DNA from: Syntrophomonadaceae bacterium
GTDB taxonomy: Bacteria > Bacillota > Ch66 > Ch109
Direction: 5' to 3'
Assembly (NCBI GenBank): GCA_012519455.1
Contig: JAAYQE010000030.1
Coordinates: forward strand, 1 to 34,174
DNA: 34,174 bases
The position numbers were made by a program, and so were the translations under genes. This document shows, piece by piece, positions 1-8,170 of the stretch. Position 1 is the first letter of the stretch, and each line of letters begins with the position of its first letter. The notes under the pieces are model-generated. The model saw only the letters and a program-made list of their open reading frames with translations, did not search any database and was not told the origin of the DNA.

Positions 1-15
1 CATAATAACCTCCCC
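1..15 (-). promoter_or_regulatory. RBS and start codon of a gene leaving the left edge
   Basis: Read on the minus strand, bases 15-9 give GGGGAGG, then a five-base spacer and an ATG at 3-1. This is what the start of a minus-strand gene looks like. Only the start codon is inside the window, so nothing can be said about the product. Confidence 0.5.
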
Positions 16-69
16 GGCCTGCATCCACGGTATTTATAATTTTAGCATGATATAAGAATTTTTTCCAAG

Positions 70-324
70 TTGATGAAGGGTTACATCGTTCGTATATTCA
101 TTATCGTATTCGGCAACTCTATCGTTGAGGTGATAACAATTAAACCGAAAAATGACTTTCCCATTGAAGATGCAACCGGTACTACTGACGCACCCAATTA
201 TGAAGGTCCTGGAGCCGGCTCTCCTCCTGGCTTTAAAGTTAATCAACCTACGGTTCAAAATTTTCCTCCCAAATACGGTGGTCCTGGCATAGTATATCCG
301 GAAAAAAAGAAAAGCGAGCAGTAG
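70..324 (+). CDS. Small Pro/Gly-rich protein of unknown function
   Basis: This open frame of up to 84 codons is closed by a clear terminator three bases after its stop, which is the best sign that it is expressed. The first 25 residues are mildly hydrophobic. The rest is rich in Pro, Gly, Asn and Tyr (for example PPKYGGPGIVYP) and ends in a basic KKK cluster. The start is uncertain: TTG 70, ATG 73 and GTG 130 are all possible and none has a convincing ribosome binding site. The GTG at 130 would give a 64-residue, wholly low-complexity protein. I do not recognise a family. It could be a surface or spore-associated peptide, or a decayed gene. Confidence 0.4.
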   Translation: MMKGYIVRIFIIVFGNSIVEVITIKPKNDFPIEDATGTTDAPNYEGPGAGSPPGFKVNQPTVQNFPPKYGGPGIVYPEKKKSEQ

Positions 325-326
325 GG

Positions 327-352
327 GCAGGTCATTTCGCGACCTGCTTTTT
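327..352 (+). terminator. Rho-independent terminator
   Basis: A 7-bp stem (GCAGGTC/GACCTGC, loop ATTTCGC) is followed by TTTTT. It closes the small ORF that ends at 324. Confidence 0.8.
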
Positions 353-360
353 AACATTAA

Positions 361-392
361 GCAAGGGAAAACGGATATCCGTTTTCCCTTGC
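361..392. repeat. Perfect 32-bp palindrome between convergent genes
   Basis: Bases 361-376 (GCAAGGGAAAACGGAT) are the exact reverse complement of 377-392, with no loop. It lies between the plus-strand terminator and the 3' end of the minus-strand DUF2935 gene. As RNA it could act as a terminator for that gene, but neither flank has a good U-tract. Confidence 0.75.
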
Positions 393-447
393 CTGTATTT
401 ATTTCATTATTCGTGCCGAATGAGGTTGGATCGAGTGCTTTCTCTTA

Positions 448-1368
448 TTATACCTTAAGATGTTCTAATTCATTGAGGAAATGATTAGCCTCGCGCAGCA
501 CATGATCGGCTAAGAGGGGATTAATGATAGAGCGCACTTGACACGCAAGAATTAGTTGCCCGCCTTTACTTTTAAAATCTCGTATATCACGGGTTGCCTT
601 TAGTTCTTCATTGAATAATTCTCTAAGCATGCGATTTGCTTTACCGGTTTTTTCCAGGCGCTTAACTTGCTGCTCTAGTTGGGTGAATACACGAGCAAAA
701 TTATCTGCTTGAGTAATTAGGGTTTTTTCGCTGGGATCTAAAAGGTGGGAAATAAACATGGCGTGTTCCGCCATGATGTGATCCCAAAAGACTTTTTCCT
801 CAATAATTTTTTGCCGTGGTGCAGTTTTTCTTCTTTCCTGAAGTTTTTCTAATCGCTCTAAATAAAACATGGCTTCTTCTCTAAGGTGTTCAATAAGTAG
901 AGGGAAGTTAAAAGCAAACAAGTTGCATTCTAATATTTTTTCTAACAGCAAGGTTTTAAAATCGATCAGAGATTTGGTTTGCTGCATAGCTATTAAATTG
1001 AATCGTTCTATTTTGGCTTCTAACGATGGATTCCCTCGACCGGGTCTTAGCCTTAGTTCTTTCTTGGACAACGCAAGGTCAATATCGATGCCAGTTAGTT
1101 CTTTTGTTTTTTCTTCGGCCGCTACAGTGTTAACCGTTACTACCTCCCCGGACCCGAGCACCTCTCCGCTCACATTATCGTTGGCTAATTCTACCGCCTG
1201 CTCTAAGAGCTGGTTAAACTCATTTTTGAACATCTCTGCGGACCAAGCTAAAGCTTGGTCTTTCGGAACGAATCCAGCTTCTAGAAAAATAGAGTGTTCC
1301 TTCATAATTCGTAGAAAGAATAAGTGAAGCCCAAGGGACTTTTGAACGAATTCCCCGGCAGATATCAC
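448..1368 (-). CDS. DUF2935 family helical-bundle protein
   Basis: This 306-residue soluble protein resembles the DUF2935 family of clostridia and bacilli, which is built of two similar four-helix bundles with His/Glu pairs that suggest metal binding. The visible signs are KEHSIFLEAGF near residue 24 and the related FWDHIMAEHAMFISHLLDP near 195, each an EH..F unit, plus further Glu/His-rich helices (EHLREEAMFYLE near 160 and DHVLREANHFLNELEHL at the C terminus). There is no signal peptide or membrane segment. The GTG start at 1368 follows AAGGGGAGTGA on the minus strand at good spacing. It is divergent from the ParA gene. The biochemical role of the family is unknown to me. Confidence 0.8.
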   Translation of the reverse strand: MISAGEFVQKSLGLHLFFLRIMKEHSIFLEAGFVPKDQALAWSAEMFKNEFNQLLEQAVELANDNVSGEVLGSGEVVTVNTVAAEEKTKELTGIDIDLALSKKELRLRPGRGNPSLEAKIERFNLIAMQQTKSLIDFKTLLLEKILECNLFAFNFPLLIEHLREEAMFYLERLEKLQERRKTAPRQKIIEEKVFWDHIMAEHAMFISHLLDPSEKTLITQADNFARVFTQLEQQVKRLEKTGKANRMLRELFNEELKATRDIRDFKSKGGQLILACQVRSIINPLLADHVLREANHFLNELEHLKV

Positions 1369-1584
1369 GTTAGATTCACTCCCCTTAATAAAGCTTATAA
1401 GACATCTTATTCAGAGAAAGATTATTCGGTGTAAGGGTAGTTTGCCCTATGGTCAATTTTGGGTTAGCATAGGGTTGAAAGCATACCTACAAGTATTCTT
1501 CATGTGGGAGGTATTTTATCTATTTATGCTATCAACGTAACTTACATGGAGACGGTGGTAAGTATGTTATAGGGAGGGAACTTC

Positions 1585-2448
1585 GTGCCTGTAGTAATTA
1601 GTATGATTAATCTTAAAGGGGGAGTGGGTAAGACTACTCTTACGGTTGCCTTAGCCGAATTCATGGTCCTACAGCATGGTTTGAAGGTGTTGGTAATTGA
1701 TCTAGATCCTCAAACTAATGCGACTATCAGCCTTATGAGTGAACAGGCATGGAAAAAGCAAAACATCAAGGGCCAGACTATTGTACGGTTATTTCGAGAT
1801 TATCTGGAAAACATGCAAATTTTCTCGGTCAGTGAGGCTATTGTACATAACGTTTCCAATATTGGGGGAGGGATTCCTGGTCTAGATTTGATACCCTCCA
1901 GCCTGGACTTAATCGACATTCAGGATGAATTAATTAAAATTCCAACGCGGGGGATTTTTAGTCAGCGACCTTTAAGCGTATTAGGGGAAACGATATGTGA
2001 AGAAATTAATGATTACGATATAGTATTAATTGATTGTCCCCCGAATCTGGGGTTAATCACCCAGAACGGACTAATGCTTAGCCAATATTACCTTATTCCG
2101 GTCATTCCGGACGTACTGTCGACTTACGGTATTCCCCAAATTGTTACTCGAATAAATAGGTTGCAGGCTGAAACCGGGGTTCCGATTGAACCCCTGGGGG
2201 TAGTAGTCAATCACTTTCGTAAACAGAACTCTCAGCATCAAATCCGAGTTAAAGTTTTGGAGTTAGAAGCAGACGAAATTGGCTATCGCCGGGTCTTCTC
2301 CACCATTGTACCCCACGCCTCGCGTGCGGCCAATGCTATGGACTATAGTCTGCCGGTTAAAAGCCTGCATGAAAAGTATGATTATGAGGTCCCGTACAAA
2401 CCATATCAGCTTTTAACTGAGGAGGTATTAAGCTTTGTCTTCTCCTAA
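1585..2448 (+). CDS. ParA/Soj-type ATPase
   Basis: This 287-residue P-loop ATPase belongs to the ParA/MinD family. The deviant Walker A is KGGVGKTT at residues 11-18, with the signature Lys at 11. It is followed by VIDLDPQTNAT at 38-48 (A' region) and a Walker B-like VLIDCPPNLG near 145. Family members dimerise on ATP, bind DNA or membrane, and position plasmids, chromosomes or protein clusters. The GTG start has AGGGAGGG six bases upstream. No ParB-like gene or parS palindrome is visible nearby. Instead the gene overlaps a small gene of unknown function, so this is probably an orphan ParA working with that partner rather than the chromosomal Soj-Spo0J pair. Confidence 0.9.
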   Translation: MPVVISMINLKGGVGKTTLTVALAEFMVLQHGLKVLVIDLDPQTNATISLMSEQAWKKQNIKGQTIVRLFRDYLENMQIFSVSEAIVHNVSNIGGGIPGLDLIPSSLDLIDIQDELIKIPTRGIFSQRPLSVLGETICEEINDYDIVLIDCPPNLGLITQNGLMLSQYYLIPVIPDVLSTYGIPQIVTRINRLQAETGVPIEPLGVVVNHFRKQNSQHQIRVKVLELEADEIGYRRVFSTIVPHASRAANAMDYSLPVKSLHEKYDYEVPYKPYQLLTEEVLSFVFS

Positions 2449-2839
2449 TATGAGTACGGCCTTAGCCGCCTTTTTGCGCTTACTGGCCGAGGAGGTTGAA
2501 AAAAATCAAGCTCTGGCGAAGCGGCTATCGCCTCCATTTCAAGAATGGATAAACGCGTCGACAACCCCCAAAGTTCTTCCGGCACGAAAAAAGGCGGCTA
2601 AGGCCCCAGAGATTCCGGAGGATTTTGACCCCTTTCGTATTTATCACGACCAAGGAAGTACAGGTCTTTATGCTGCCTTACAAGATTATGATGCAGCTCA
2701 GTGTAAAGTCATATTAAGCAAATTTGCCCTGGACCCGGTCCGTAAGTATAGCCGCTGGCGCAAACAAGAACGTCTAGCAAATTTCATTGTTGAAAGGGTT
2801 AAAGCTATGAGTGAAAAGGGCCGGGTGTTTATGGACTAG
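2435..2839 (+). CDS. Small partner protein overlapping parA
   Basis: This 134-residue protein starts at a TTG inside the 3' end of parA (14-base overlap), with GGAGG at 2421-2425 nine bases upstream. An ATG at 2450 is an alternative. The N-terminal third is helical (AAFLRLLAEEVEKNQALAKR). A basic Ala/Lys/Pro linker (PARKKAAKAPEIPE) follows, then a C-terminal module of about 65 residues running from FDPFRIY through GSTGLYAALQDY and ALDPVRKYSRWRK. I recall a similar DPF.xY...L..L....L..I....MDP module from uncharacterised Bacillota and actinobacterial proteins, but cannot name it. The overlap implies coupled translation and a shared job with the ATPase, perhaps as its DNA- or cargo-binding adaptor. 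Confidence 0.75.
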   Translation: MSSPNMSTALAAFLRLLAEEVEKNQALAKRLSPPFQEWINASTTPKVLPARKKAAKAPEIPEDFDPFRIYHDQGSTGLYAALQDYDAAQCKVILSKFALDPVRKYSRWRKQERLANFIVERVKAMSEKGRVFMD

Positions 2840-2930
2840 TATTATAGAACCGAAAATTTAAAAATTACAATCAAAAATATTTCTGACTTTTAAAAAGCAA
2901 AGCCTTAATAGATAAATGCTACCAAATAAA

Positions 2931-4187
2931 CTAAAGGAAAGTAAAATTGGTTAAATTACGTGAGCCTTCACTAAGCTCTCGTTCTAAAACTAGAACTTGC
3001 CCGCTGCTTGGGTCCCAAAAGGTGGCCTCGTAGTTTCCACTGCCTGTGGATAACAAAGCAGCACTTTCGTTTTCGATATCTACAACCTCTATTATTCGTT
3101 CAACCGGCTCTGCGCTCTCGGTTTGGGTACTGCGGCGCATCGTCAGGATTTTATTACCGTCTGTAGTAAAAGCGGCGTTGTAGTATTGCCAGCAGAAGTA
3201 TGAGTGGGCAAGGTTGAATGATTTTTGTAGGTGGCCCGATGCGTCGTATATTTGAATAATTCCACCGGCCCCGGCTTTCAAAAGCCTTCCGCCATTAGTA
3301 TCTATATCAGTGGTAAAATTCATATTGTCAATATTTTCACCCAGATCGATGATCTTACCGTCGGTCAGGTCGACGATGTGGTGAAAAAAGCCGTCATCCC
3401 ACCCGCTGACCACATGCAGGGACCGGCCCGGTACGATCCATTCCGCTTTGCGGAATTTACCGGTTTTTTGCGGTAAAATTTTTTCTACCGTACCATCGGC
3501 TATCGATATTTTAGCCATTCCCTGGAGGTGACCGGCACCGTCACCCAGCTTTTGCCCGAGATCGTTAAAGAAAAACAGGTATTGGCCGTCCGGGTACCAG
3601 ACCGGGTACCAGTCGTCGATAGTCGTAGTCAGCCTCGTTTTTTGGTTGCCGTCCGTATCGCAAAGCCAAAGGCCGTTTTTCTGCTGAATATAGGCTATCT
3701 TTTTACCGTCCGGGCTGAAGGTGCCGTAATAGCTGTTTTCCGCAATAGTAATCTTTTTATCATCCTTCAAAGACCGTCGTATGAGTGAACCGTCTTTCAT
3801 ATAAAGTACATTTTCTCCATCAGCGTCCCATGCCAGAACTCGGAAAAACTCACCTTGGTCAAGTTCAGTAACGCATTCTTTGGAAATATCTAGCATTAGC
3901 AGCATGCCGCTGGGATTCTCTGTTTGTTCCCCGGAATCATTCTGCGGGTAATTGTAACCGCTGAAAATAGCCCGTCCTCCACCCGGCGCAAATAAAAGAT
4001 CCTGGTTGTATCCGTTTAATGACAGATTTCCAAAGCTAATGCTTTTCCGTTCAGAACCATCTGCTGCCTCTCGGTAGACGTTTAAGCTGTCTGCGTTTTG
4101 TTCTCCCCTTTCATTTACTGCAATGGCCCAAAACAGGATTAAAAGAGTTAAAGTGAAAATTGACGCTAAAACCATTTTTCTGCGCAA
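2931..4187 (-). CDS. Membrane-anchored TolB/WD40-like beta-propeller protein
   Basis: The protein of about 418 residues has one N-terminal membrane segment (VLASIFTLTLLILFWAIAV). The remainder faces outside and is made of repeated PD40/TolB-like blades, seen as YGTFSPDGKKIAYIQ, YPVWYPDGQYLFFFND and YNAAFTTDGNKILTM. Such propellers are usually binding scaffolds; no enzyme motif is seen. The TTG at 4187 is preferred because AAAGGGGG (complement of 4197-4204) sits nine bases upstream. The TTG at 4196 touches the ribosome binding site and the ATG at 4175 is too far from it. There is no lipobox. It stands alone between the parA pair and the CAP gene. Confidence 0.7.
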   Translation of the reverse strand: MRRKMVLASIFTLTLLILFWAIAVNERGEQNADSLNVYREAADGSERKSISFGNLSLNGYNQDLLFAPGGGRAIFSGYNYPQNDSGEQTENPSGMLLMLDISKECVTELDQGEFFRVLAWDADGENVLYMKDGSLIRRSLKDDKKITIAENSYYGTFSPDGKKIAYIQQKNGLWLCDTDGNQKTRLTTTIDDWYPVWYPDGQYLFFFNDLGQKLGDGAGHLQGMAKISIADGTVEKILPQKTGKFRKAEWIVPGRSLHVVSGWDDGFFHHIVDLTDGKIIDLGENIDNMNFTTDIDTNGGRLLKAGAGGIIQIYDASGHLQKSFNLAHSYFCWQYYNAAFTTDGNKILTMRRSTQTESAEPVERIIEVVDIENESAALLSTGSGNYEATFWDPSSGQVLVLERELSEGSRNLTNFTFL

Positions 4188-4380
4188 AACAAACAACCCC
4201 CTTTATACCATCTTTATTATTTAACGCAAAAAAACAGTGAAAAGATAGTATTAATCGCCGAAAGCCGGGTAGAATACAATATTTAAGTTATAGGCTCAAA
4301 CATTACGGGGAGAAATTTTTCATGATGGAGAATTATCGGGTAGCATTAACTGGGAGGAATTAGTACCGGTTTTTTGAATA

Positions 4381-4413
4381 ATGACGGCCCCGATGCATGA
4401 TCGGGGCCGTCAT
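4381..4413. terminator. Strong hairpin, probable terminator of the CAP gene
   Basis: A 14-bp perfect stem (ATGACGGCCCCGAT and its complement) encloses a 5-base loop, 11 bases past the stop of the minus-strand CAP gene. The flanking T-tracts are weak on both strands. Confidence 0.6.
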
Positions 4414-4423
4414 TTCGATTAAA

Positions 4424-5152
4424 TTAATTTTTGATAAAGAGCTGGGTCCAGTAATGCCGATAAGACCCACCGGCAGCATAACCTACACCTAGTTGTGTAT
4501 AATTCGGGTTTAAGATATTTTGGCGGTGGCCCGGGCTGTTCATCCAACCATTCACTACTTCTTGTGGCGTAGCGTAACCAGCCGCAATATTTTCCCCGGC
4601 AGCAGTAAACGAGATTCCAAACTGCTGCAGCATGGCGAAAGGTGACCCATAGGTAGGAGAAGTATGCGAAAAATAGTTTTTATCACGCATATCTTCTGAT
4701 TTTAAACGGGCAACTTGGGAGAGTTCCGCGTTGTATTTCAGAGGTGCTAAACCCGCTTTGGTTCTTTCGGCGTTAGTTAGATCAATTACTTGTTGTTCGA
4801 AAGCCGAAATACCAGTTGTGGGCGGCTGTGGTTTAGTTGGTTGAGTGGTTGCCGGTGGATTAGACGTTGGTGTTTCGTTTACTGGCGGAGTAGTCGGTTG
4901 ATTGCGGTCCGTCTTACAGGGAATCTGAATAATTTGTCCGGGATAAATTCGGTTAAAATTCAGAATCTGAGGGTTGGACTTAATAATTTCATTGATCGGT
5001 ACTTGTGAGCGGAAGGCAATCTTCCACAAAGTATCTCCAGGGGCTACGGTGCTAGAACAGGCTCCAAAGGCCGGTAAGGATACGGAAAAGAACAACAGAA
5101 ACGTTAGAAATAGGGAAACTAGGATTTTGCTTGATCGATGTTTACGAAACAA
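4424..5152 (-). CDS. Secreted LysM plus CAP-domain protein (YkwD/SafA-like)
   Basis: This 242-residue exported protein has a signal peptide (basic RKHRSSK, hydrophobic core, cleavage near PAFGA). One LysM domain follows at about residues 37-77 (APGDTLWKIAFRSQ to IYPGQIIQIP), then a Thr/Pro-rich linker (about 80-115) and a C-terminal CAP/SCP-PR1 domain (about 118-242). Family-typical CAP motifs are YFSHTSP, GENIAAG, GWMNSPGHRQNIL and the YWTQLF end. LysM should hold it on peptidoglycan. Bacterial CAP proteins of this layout occur in cell walls and spore coats, and their activity is unsettled. The TTG start has GAGGAGG eight bases upstream. The gene is monocistronic between two hairpins. Confidence 0.9.
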   Translation of the reverse strand: MFRKHRSSKILVSLFLTFLLFFSVSLPAFGACSSTVAPGDTLWKIAFRSQVPINEIIKSNPQILNFNRIYPGQIIQIPCKTDRNQPTTPPVNETPTSNPPATTQPTKPQPPTTGISAFEQQVIDLTNAERTKAGLAPLKYNAELSQVARLKSEDMRDKNYFSHTSPTYGSPFAMLQQFGISFTAAGENIAAGYATPQEVVNGWMNSPGHRQNILNPNYTQLGVGYAAGGSYRHYWTQLFIKN

Positions 5153-5264
5153 AAGAAAACCTCCTCATTTAGATTATAGTAGAGTACAGCAACTGCCTCT
5201 CTATAAATATTTTAAAGTTGTCAGTGAAAAAGTGTCAATCCTTCAAATTTTGGTAATTAAGGGA

Positions 5265-5304
5265 TAAAAAAGTCAGAACTCTCGTTTAAAAGAGAGCCTG
5301 ACTT
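5265..5304 (-). terminator. Rho-independent terminator after the DUF1015 gene
   Basis: On the minus strand AAAGTCAG and GAGAG stems pair across a TTTAAA-type loop and are followed by a TTTTTTA run (complement of 5265-5270). It lies 36 bases past the DUF1015 stop. Confidence 0.8.
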
Positions 5305-5339
5305 TCGATTTTAGTATTTGATTCGGTTACCCGTTTAAG

Positions 5340-6665
5340 TTATTCCCCTAAGGGATTGATAACCAATCCGGTGATTAATTTGGGATAAAAATAGGTTGAC
5401 TTTTGCGGCATTTTGTCACCAGCGGAAGCAACCTGAGTAACTTCTTCTACCCGAGTCGGATTCAGGAAGAAAGCTAATTGTTCAATTCCTGCATTTACCA
5501 GATCTAGTGCTTCTTGTTCGCTGCGCGTATAGGTCAGGTGATCTTGATTTTTACGCTGTTCACTACCGATCCCCAGTAAACGGTCTAGTACAAGATTATC
5601 TAGAATAGCTACGTCTAAATTACGCCAGGCAGCAGAGCGATCAGGATCTAGCAGGGCATGGGGTGAACACTCTGGTTTTAGAGTTAGCAAAGATAATCCT
5701 TTTTCCCGGGAATACATGCCAAAAACATGCCCGGTTTTTCCACGCGTTTCTAATTGATTAAAGAAATCGGTAATAGCCTCCGCTTGCTCAGCTTCGCCGG
5801 AGGGTAAGACAAACGGTTCTACTTCAAAATAGGTGAAAAGTTGATCTTTAAAGTGTTCCTGATCTAAATTGCGGATATTTTTTACCAGTCGATGTGTGGG
5901 AAGAATTAACATACCCGGATCGTACAGATTAACTAGGGTCATTAATACTGTATCGTAGCCCTTTAAATCTTGCGTTTGCATTTCTTCGGCAAAACTAAGG
6001 GCCGTTTCATAACGATGATGTCCATCTGCGATAAAAATAGGGAGGGCCGTCATCCGCTCAACGACTTCTTTTAATATGGTTGGATCGGCAATTACCCAGA
6101 GACGATGGGTTTCCTCCGATTCATCGGTAAATTCCATATCCGGTGGTCGTTGGGTGCAGTCGGATTGAAGCGCCTGATTGATGGCTTGCTGGGGGTCTGC
6201 ATATAGACCGAAGACCGGACTAAAATTAGCGCGACAAGCCCGCATTAATTGCAACCGATCTGCTTTAGGTTTAGATAAAGTTTCTTCATGAGGCAATATA
6301 TTACCATTAGAGTAGGGTTCCAAACGGACCCCGCAGATAAAACCGGTACGTACCTTTTTTTCCCCGTGATATTCAAATTCCTGTTCATATAAGTATAGAG
6401 CAGGTTGTTCTTCTCGAGCCAGTATTCCTTCTGCTAGCCAGCGAGTATAATAATTGGCGGCCCTAAGATAACGGTTATTTTTTTCGTCATCTTGCGCAAA
6501 AGTCTGACCTAATTCCAACCGGATTATATTATTAGGATGCCGGGCATAGTAACGAGCTTGAGCTGCAGTGTCAATAATGTCATATGGCGGGGTTACTACC
6601 TGAGCGAGATCCTCAATTTCTTCTAAAACATAACGGATTCCTCGAATAGGAACAATTGTGGACAT
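5340..6665 (-). CDS. DUF1015 family protein
   Basis: This 441-residue soluble protein matches the DUF1015 family, which has a ParB-related N terminus. The N-terminal hallmark is VVTPPYDIID near residues 23-32, followed by NIIRLELG. The central motif FIADGHHRYETAL near 215 is the most conserved part of the family and looks like an active or ligand site. ILPHEETL near 130 is also typical. The length is normal for the family. The ATG start at 6665 has GGAGGAG upstream on the minus strand. It is divergent from the PHP gene across about 230 bases. I do not assign a reaction. Members often sit near amino-acid metabolism genes, but this neighbourhood does not fix a role. Confidence 0.88.
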   Translation of the reverse strand: MSTIVPIRGIRYVLEEIEDLAQVVTPPYDIIDTAAQARYYARHPNNIIRLELGQTFAQDDEKNNRYLRAANYYTRWLAEGILAREEQPALYLYEQEFEYHGEKKVRTGFICGVRLEPYSNGNILPHEETLSKPKADRLQLMRACRANFSPVFGLYADPQQAINQALQSDCTQRPPDMEFTDESEETHRLWVIADPTILKEVVERMTALPIFIADGHHRYETALSFAEEMQTQDLKGYDTVLMTLVNLYDPGMLILPTHRLVKNIRNLDQEHFKDQLFTYFEVEPFVLPSGEAEQAEAITDFFNQLETRGKTGHVFGMYSREKGLSLLTLKPECSPHALLDPDRSAAWRNLDVAILDNLVLDRLLGIGSEQRKNQDHLTYTRSEQEALDLVNAGIEQLAFFLNPTRVEEVTQVASAGDKMPQKSTYFYPKLITGLVINPLGE

Positions 6666-6898
6666 AACAAAAATCTCCTCCTTACCCCTGTGTTATGGAT
6701 ATCTTACCCCAAGTGTATTCATGAATGCATAGTCTATTCTTTTTTGCGTTTAACAAGAGTATTGGCCTATCTCATTCTATTATAACTACCTTCTTTATTC
6801 AATGGTTTATCCGATTAGACGAAAGTATTAGATATTTGATAAAATGAATTAATCGGTGATCCAACCGAATTTATTTTAGATTAAGGATGGATTTATCT

Positions 6899-7660
6899 GT
6901 GTTAGTAGATTACCATGTACATGGTCTGGGGCATCAAACTAGACAACATACCTTAGCTGAACTGACGCCTTTCGTCGTACAGGGTTTACAGCAAGGATTG
7001 TCTGAAATCGGATTTGCGGAGCATGATGCTTATATAGAAGATCTTGATTTTTCCAATTTTCAACATTTACAACGACAATTTCCGAAAATTAGAATAAAAA
7101 TAGGTTTGGAAGTAGATTTTTGGCCGGAGCAAGAAAAACGTTATCGTCAACTAAGGGAGATATATTCCTGGGATTATCTGATTGGGTCGGTTCATTATCT
7201 GGGGGATTGGGGGTTTGACCACCCGGATTATACCGAACGGTATCGGGAGTGGGATATAGATGCGTTGTACCGTACCTATTATGGCGTTTTGACCCAGATG
7301 ATCCAATCGCAGAGCTTTGATTTAGTCGGTCATTTAGATTTAATCAAAATATTCGGGTATCGTCCCCATAGTTCGGGGCTTAAACTGGCCGGGCCAACTT
7401 TGGCGGCCATACGAGAAGCCGGAATGACGGTGGAAATTAACACGGCCGGTTGGTACAAGCCGGTGGAAGAAGTATATCCGGCGCCGGATCTACTTGAGGC
7501 TTGTTTTCAGATGGGCATTCCGATTACTTTTAGTTCAGACGCTCATAGGTCAGAGGATACCGGTCGGGATATTATTCGGGCACGGGAATTGGCCTGGAAA
7601 GTAGGATACCGGCAGGTAGCTACTTATGTCCAAAGAAAGCGGATTATGCAACCCCTATAA
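6899..7660 (+). CDS. PHP-domain histidinol-phosphatase (HisJ/HisK-like)
   Basis: This metal-dependent phosphoesterase of the PHP superfamily is closest in pattern to HisJ-type histidinol phosphatases, which hydrolyse L-histidinol phosphate in histidine synthesis. Metal-ligand motifs appear in order: DYHVHGLGH at the N terminus, GFAEHD, GLEVDFWP, GSVHYLG, VGHLDLIK and SSDAHRSEDTGRD. The length of about 253 residues fits. The GTG at 6899 is chosen because TAAGGA (6882-6887) overlaps the ATG at 6887 and so cannot serve it, but lies 11 bases from the GTG. A start there also gives the family-like beginning MLVDYHVHG. No other his gene is near, so the exact substrate is inferred. Confidence 0.85.
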   Translation: MLVDYHVHGLGHQTRQHTLAELTPFVVQGLQQGLSEIGFAEHDAYIEDLDFSNFQHLQRQFPKIRIKIGLEVDFWPEQEKRYRQLREIYSWDYLIGSVHYLGDWGFDHPDYTERYREWDIDALYRTYYGVLTQMIQSQSFDLVGHLDLIKIFGYRPHSSGLKLAGPTLAAIREAGMTVEINTAGWYKPVEEVYPAPDLLEACFQMGIPITFSSDAHRSEDTGRDIIRARELAWKVGYRQVATYVQRKRIMQPL

Positions 7661-7739
7661 CGAGGAAAAATCAGATAGCTCATAAGCTATTATCGTAAAA
7701 AACAAACAATCAATCATAGTATAGAAGGGAGAGTCAAAC

Positions 7740-8090
7740 GTGTTAGTTTACGATCTAGCCCATCAGTTAGCGCGAGAAATTACCGAGACCGAAGAGTATC
7801 GCAATTTAATCAAGCTCCGGAATGAGATTCATGAGGTAGAGGCTAATCGGGAAATGTTGGTAGATTTTCAAAAGAGGCAAAATGAGTTGCTTAAAGTGCA
7901 TATGGCAGGGGAAACCCCGGCACCCGAAAAGGTGGAGGAGTTAGAAAAATTAATGGAAGTTATGATGATGAATCCCGTAATTCGAGATTATCGCTTGGCT
8001 GAGATAAGATTAATTCGGGTATTGGGAGATATAGAAAAAATTATACGTGAGGCCGTAAGCCCAGCCTTAATGTTTCAAGAAGATCAATAG
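7740..8090 (+). CDS. Com_YlbF family protein (YlbF/YmcA-like)
   Basis: This 116-residue all-helical protein resembles the Com_YlbF family. The hallmarks are the N-terminal YDLAHQLAREITETEEY, a charged helix with ANREMLVDFQKRQNELL, and a Met-rich helix ending in NPVIRDYRLAEIRL. In Bacillus subtilis YlbF, YmcA and YaaT form the Y-complex, which affects RNase Y, competence, biofilm and sporulation; that role is known for the family, not shown here. The GTG start at 7740 follows AGAAGGGAGAG. The gene follows the PHP gene by 79 bases and precedes nfnA by 80. No ymcA or yaaT gene is visible in the window. Confidence 0.8.
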   Translation: MLVYDLAHQLAREITETEEYRNLIKLRNEIHEVEANREMLVDFQKRQNELLKVHMAGETPAPEKVEELEKLMEVMMMNPVIRDYRLAEIRLIRVLGDIEKIIREAVSPALMFQEDQ

Positions 8091-8170
8091 TTGAGATTTT
8101 AAAGATCGATATATTATAAATTTATATAATAACCATAATTTTGGAGGAATGAAGGGGGATTAGATCGGTT

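Noticed and set aside
869-1327. A 152-codon plus-strand ORF opposite DUF2935
   Set aside because: It is the antisense shadow of the DUF2935 gene, with no ribosome binding site and Ser-rich composition.
4321-4362. A 13-codon ORF (ATG ATG GAG ... TAG) after GGGGAG
   Set aside because: Too short, no family sense, and it lies between two minus-strand genes. It is most likely chance.
6815-6843. A possible promoter TTAGAC-17-GATAAA before the PHP gene
   Set aside because: Only about half of the consensus positions match, too weak to list in A/T-rich DNA.
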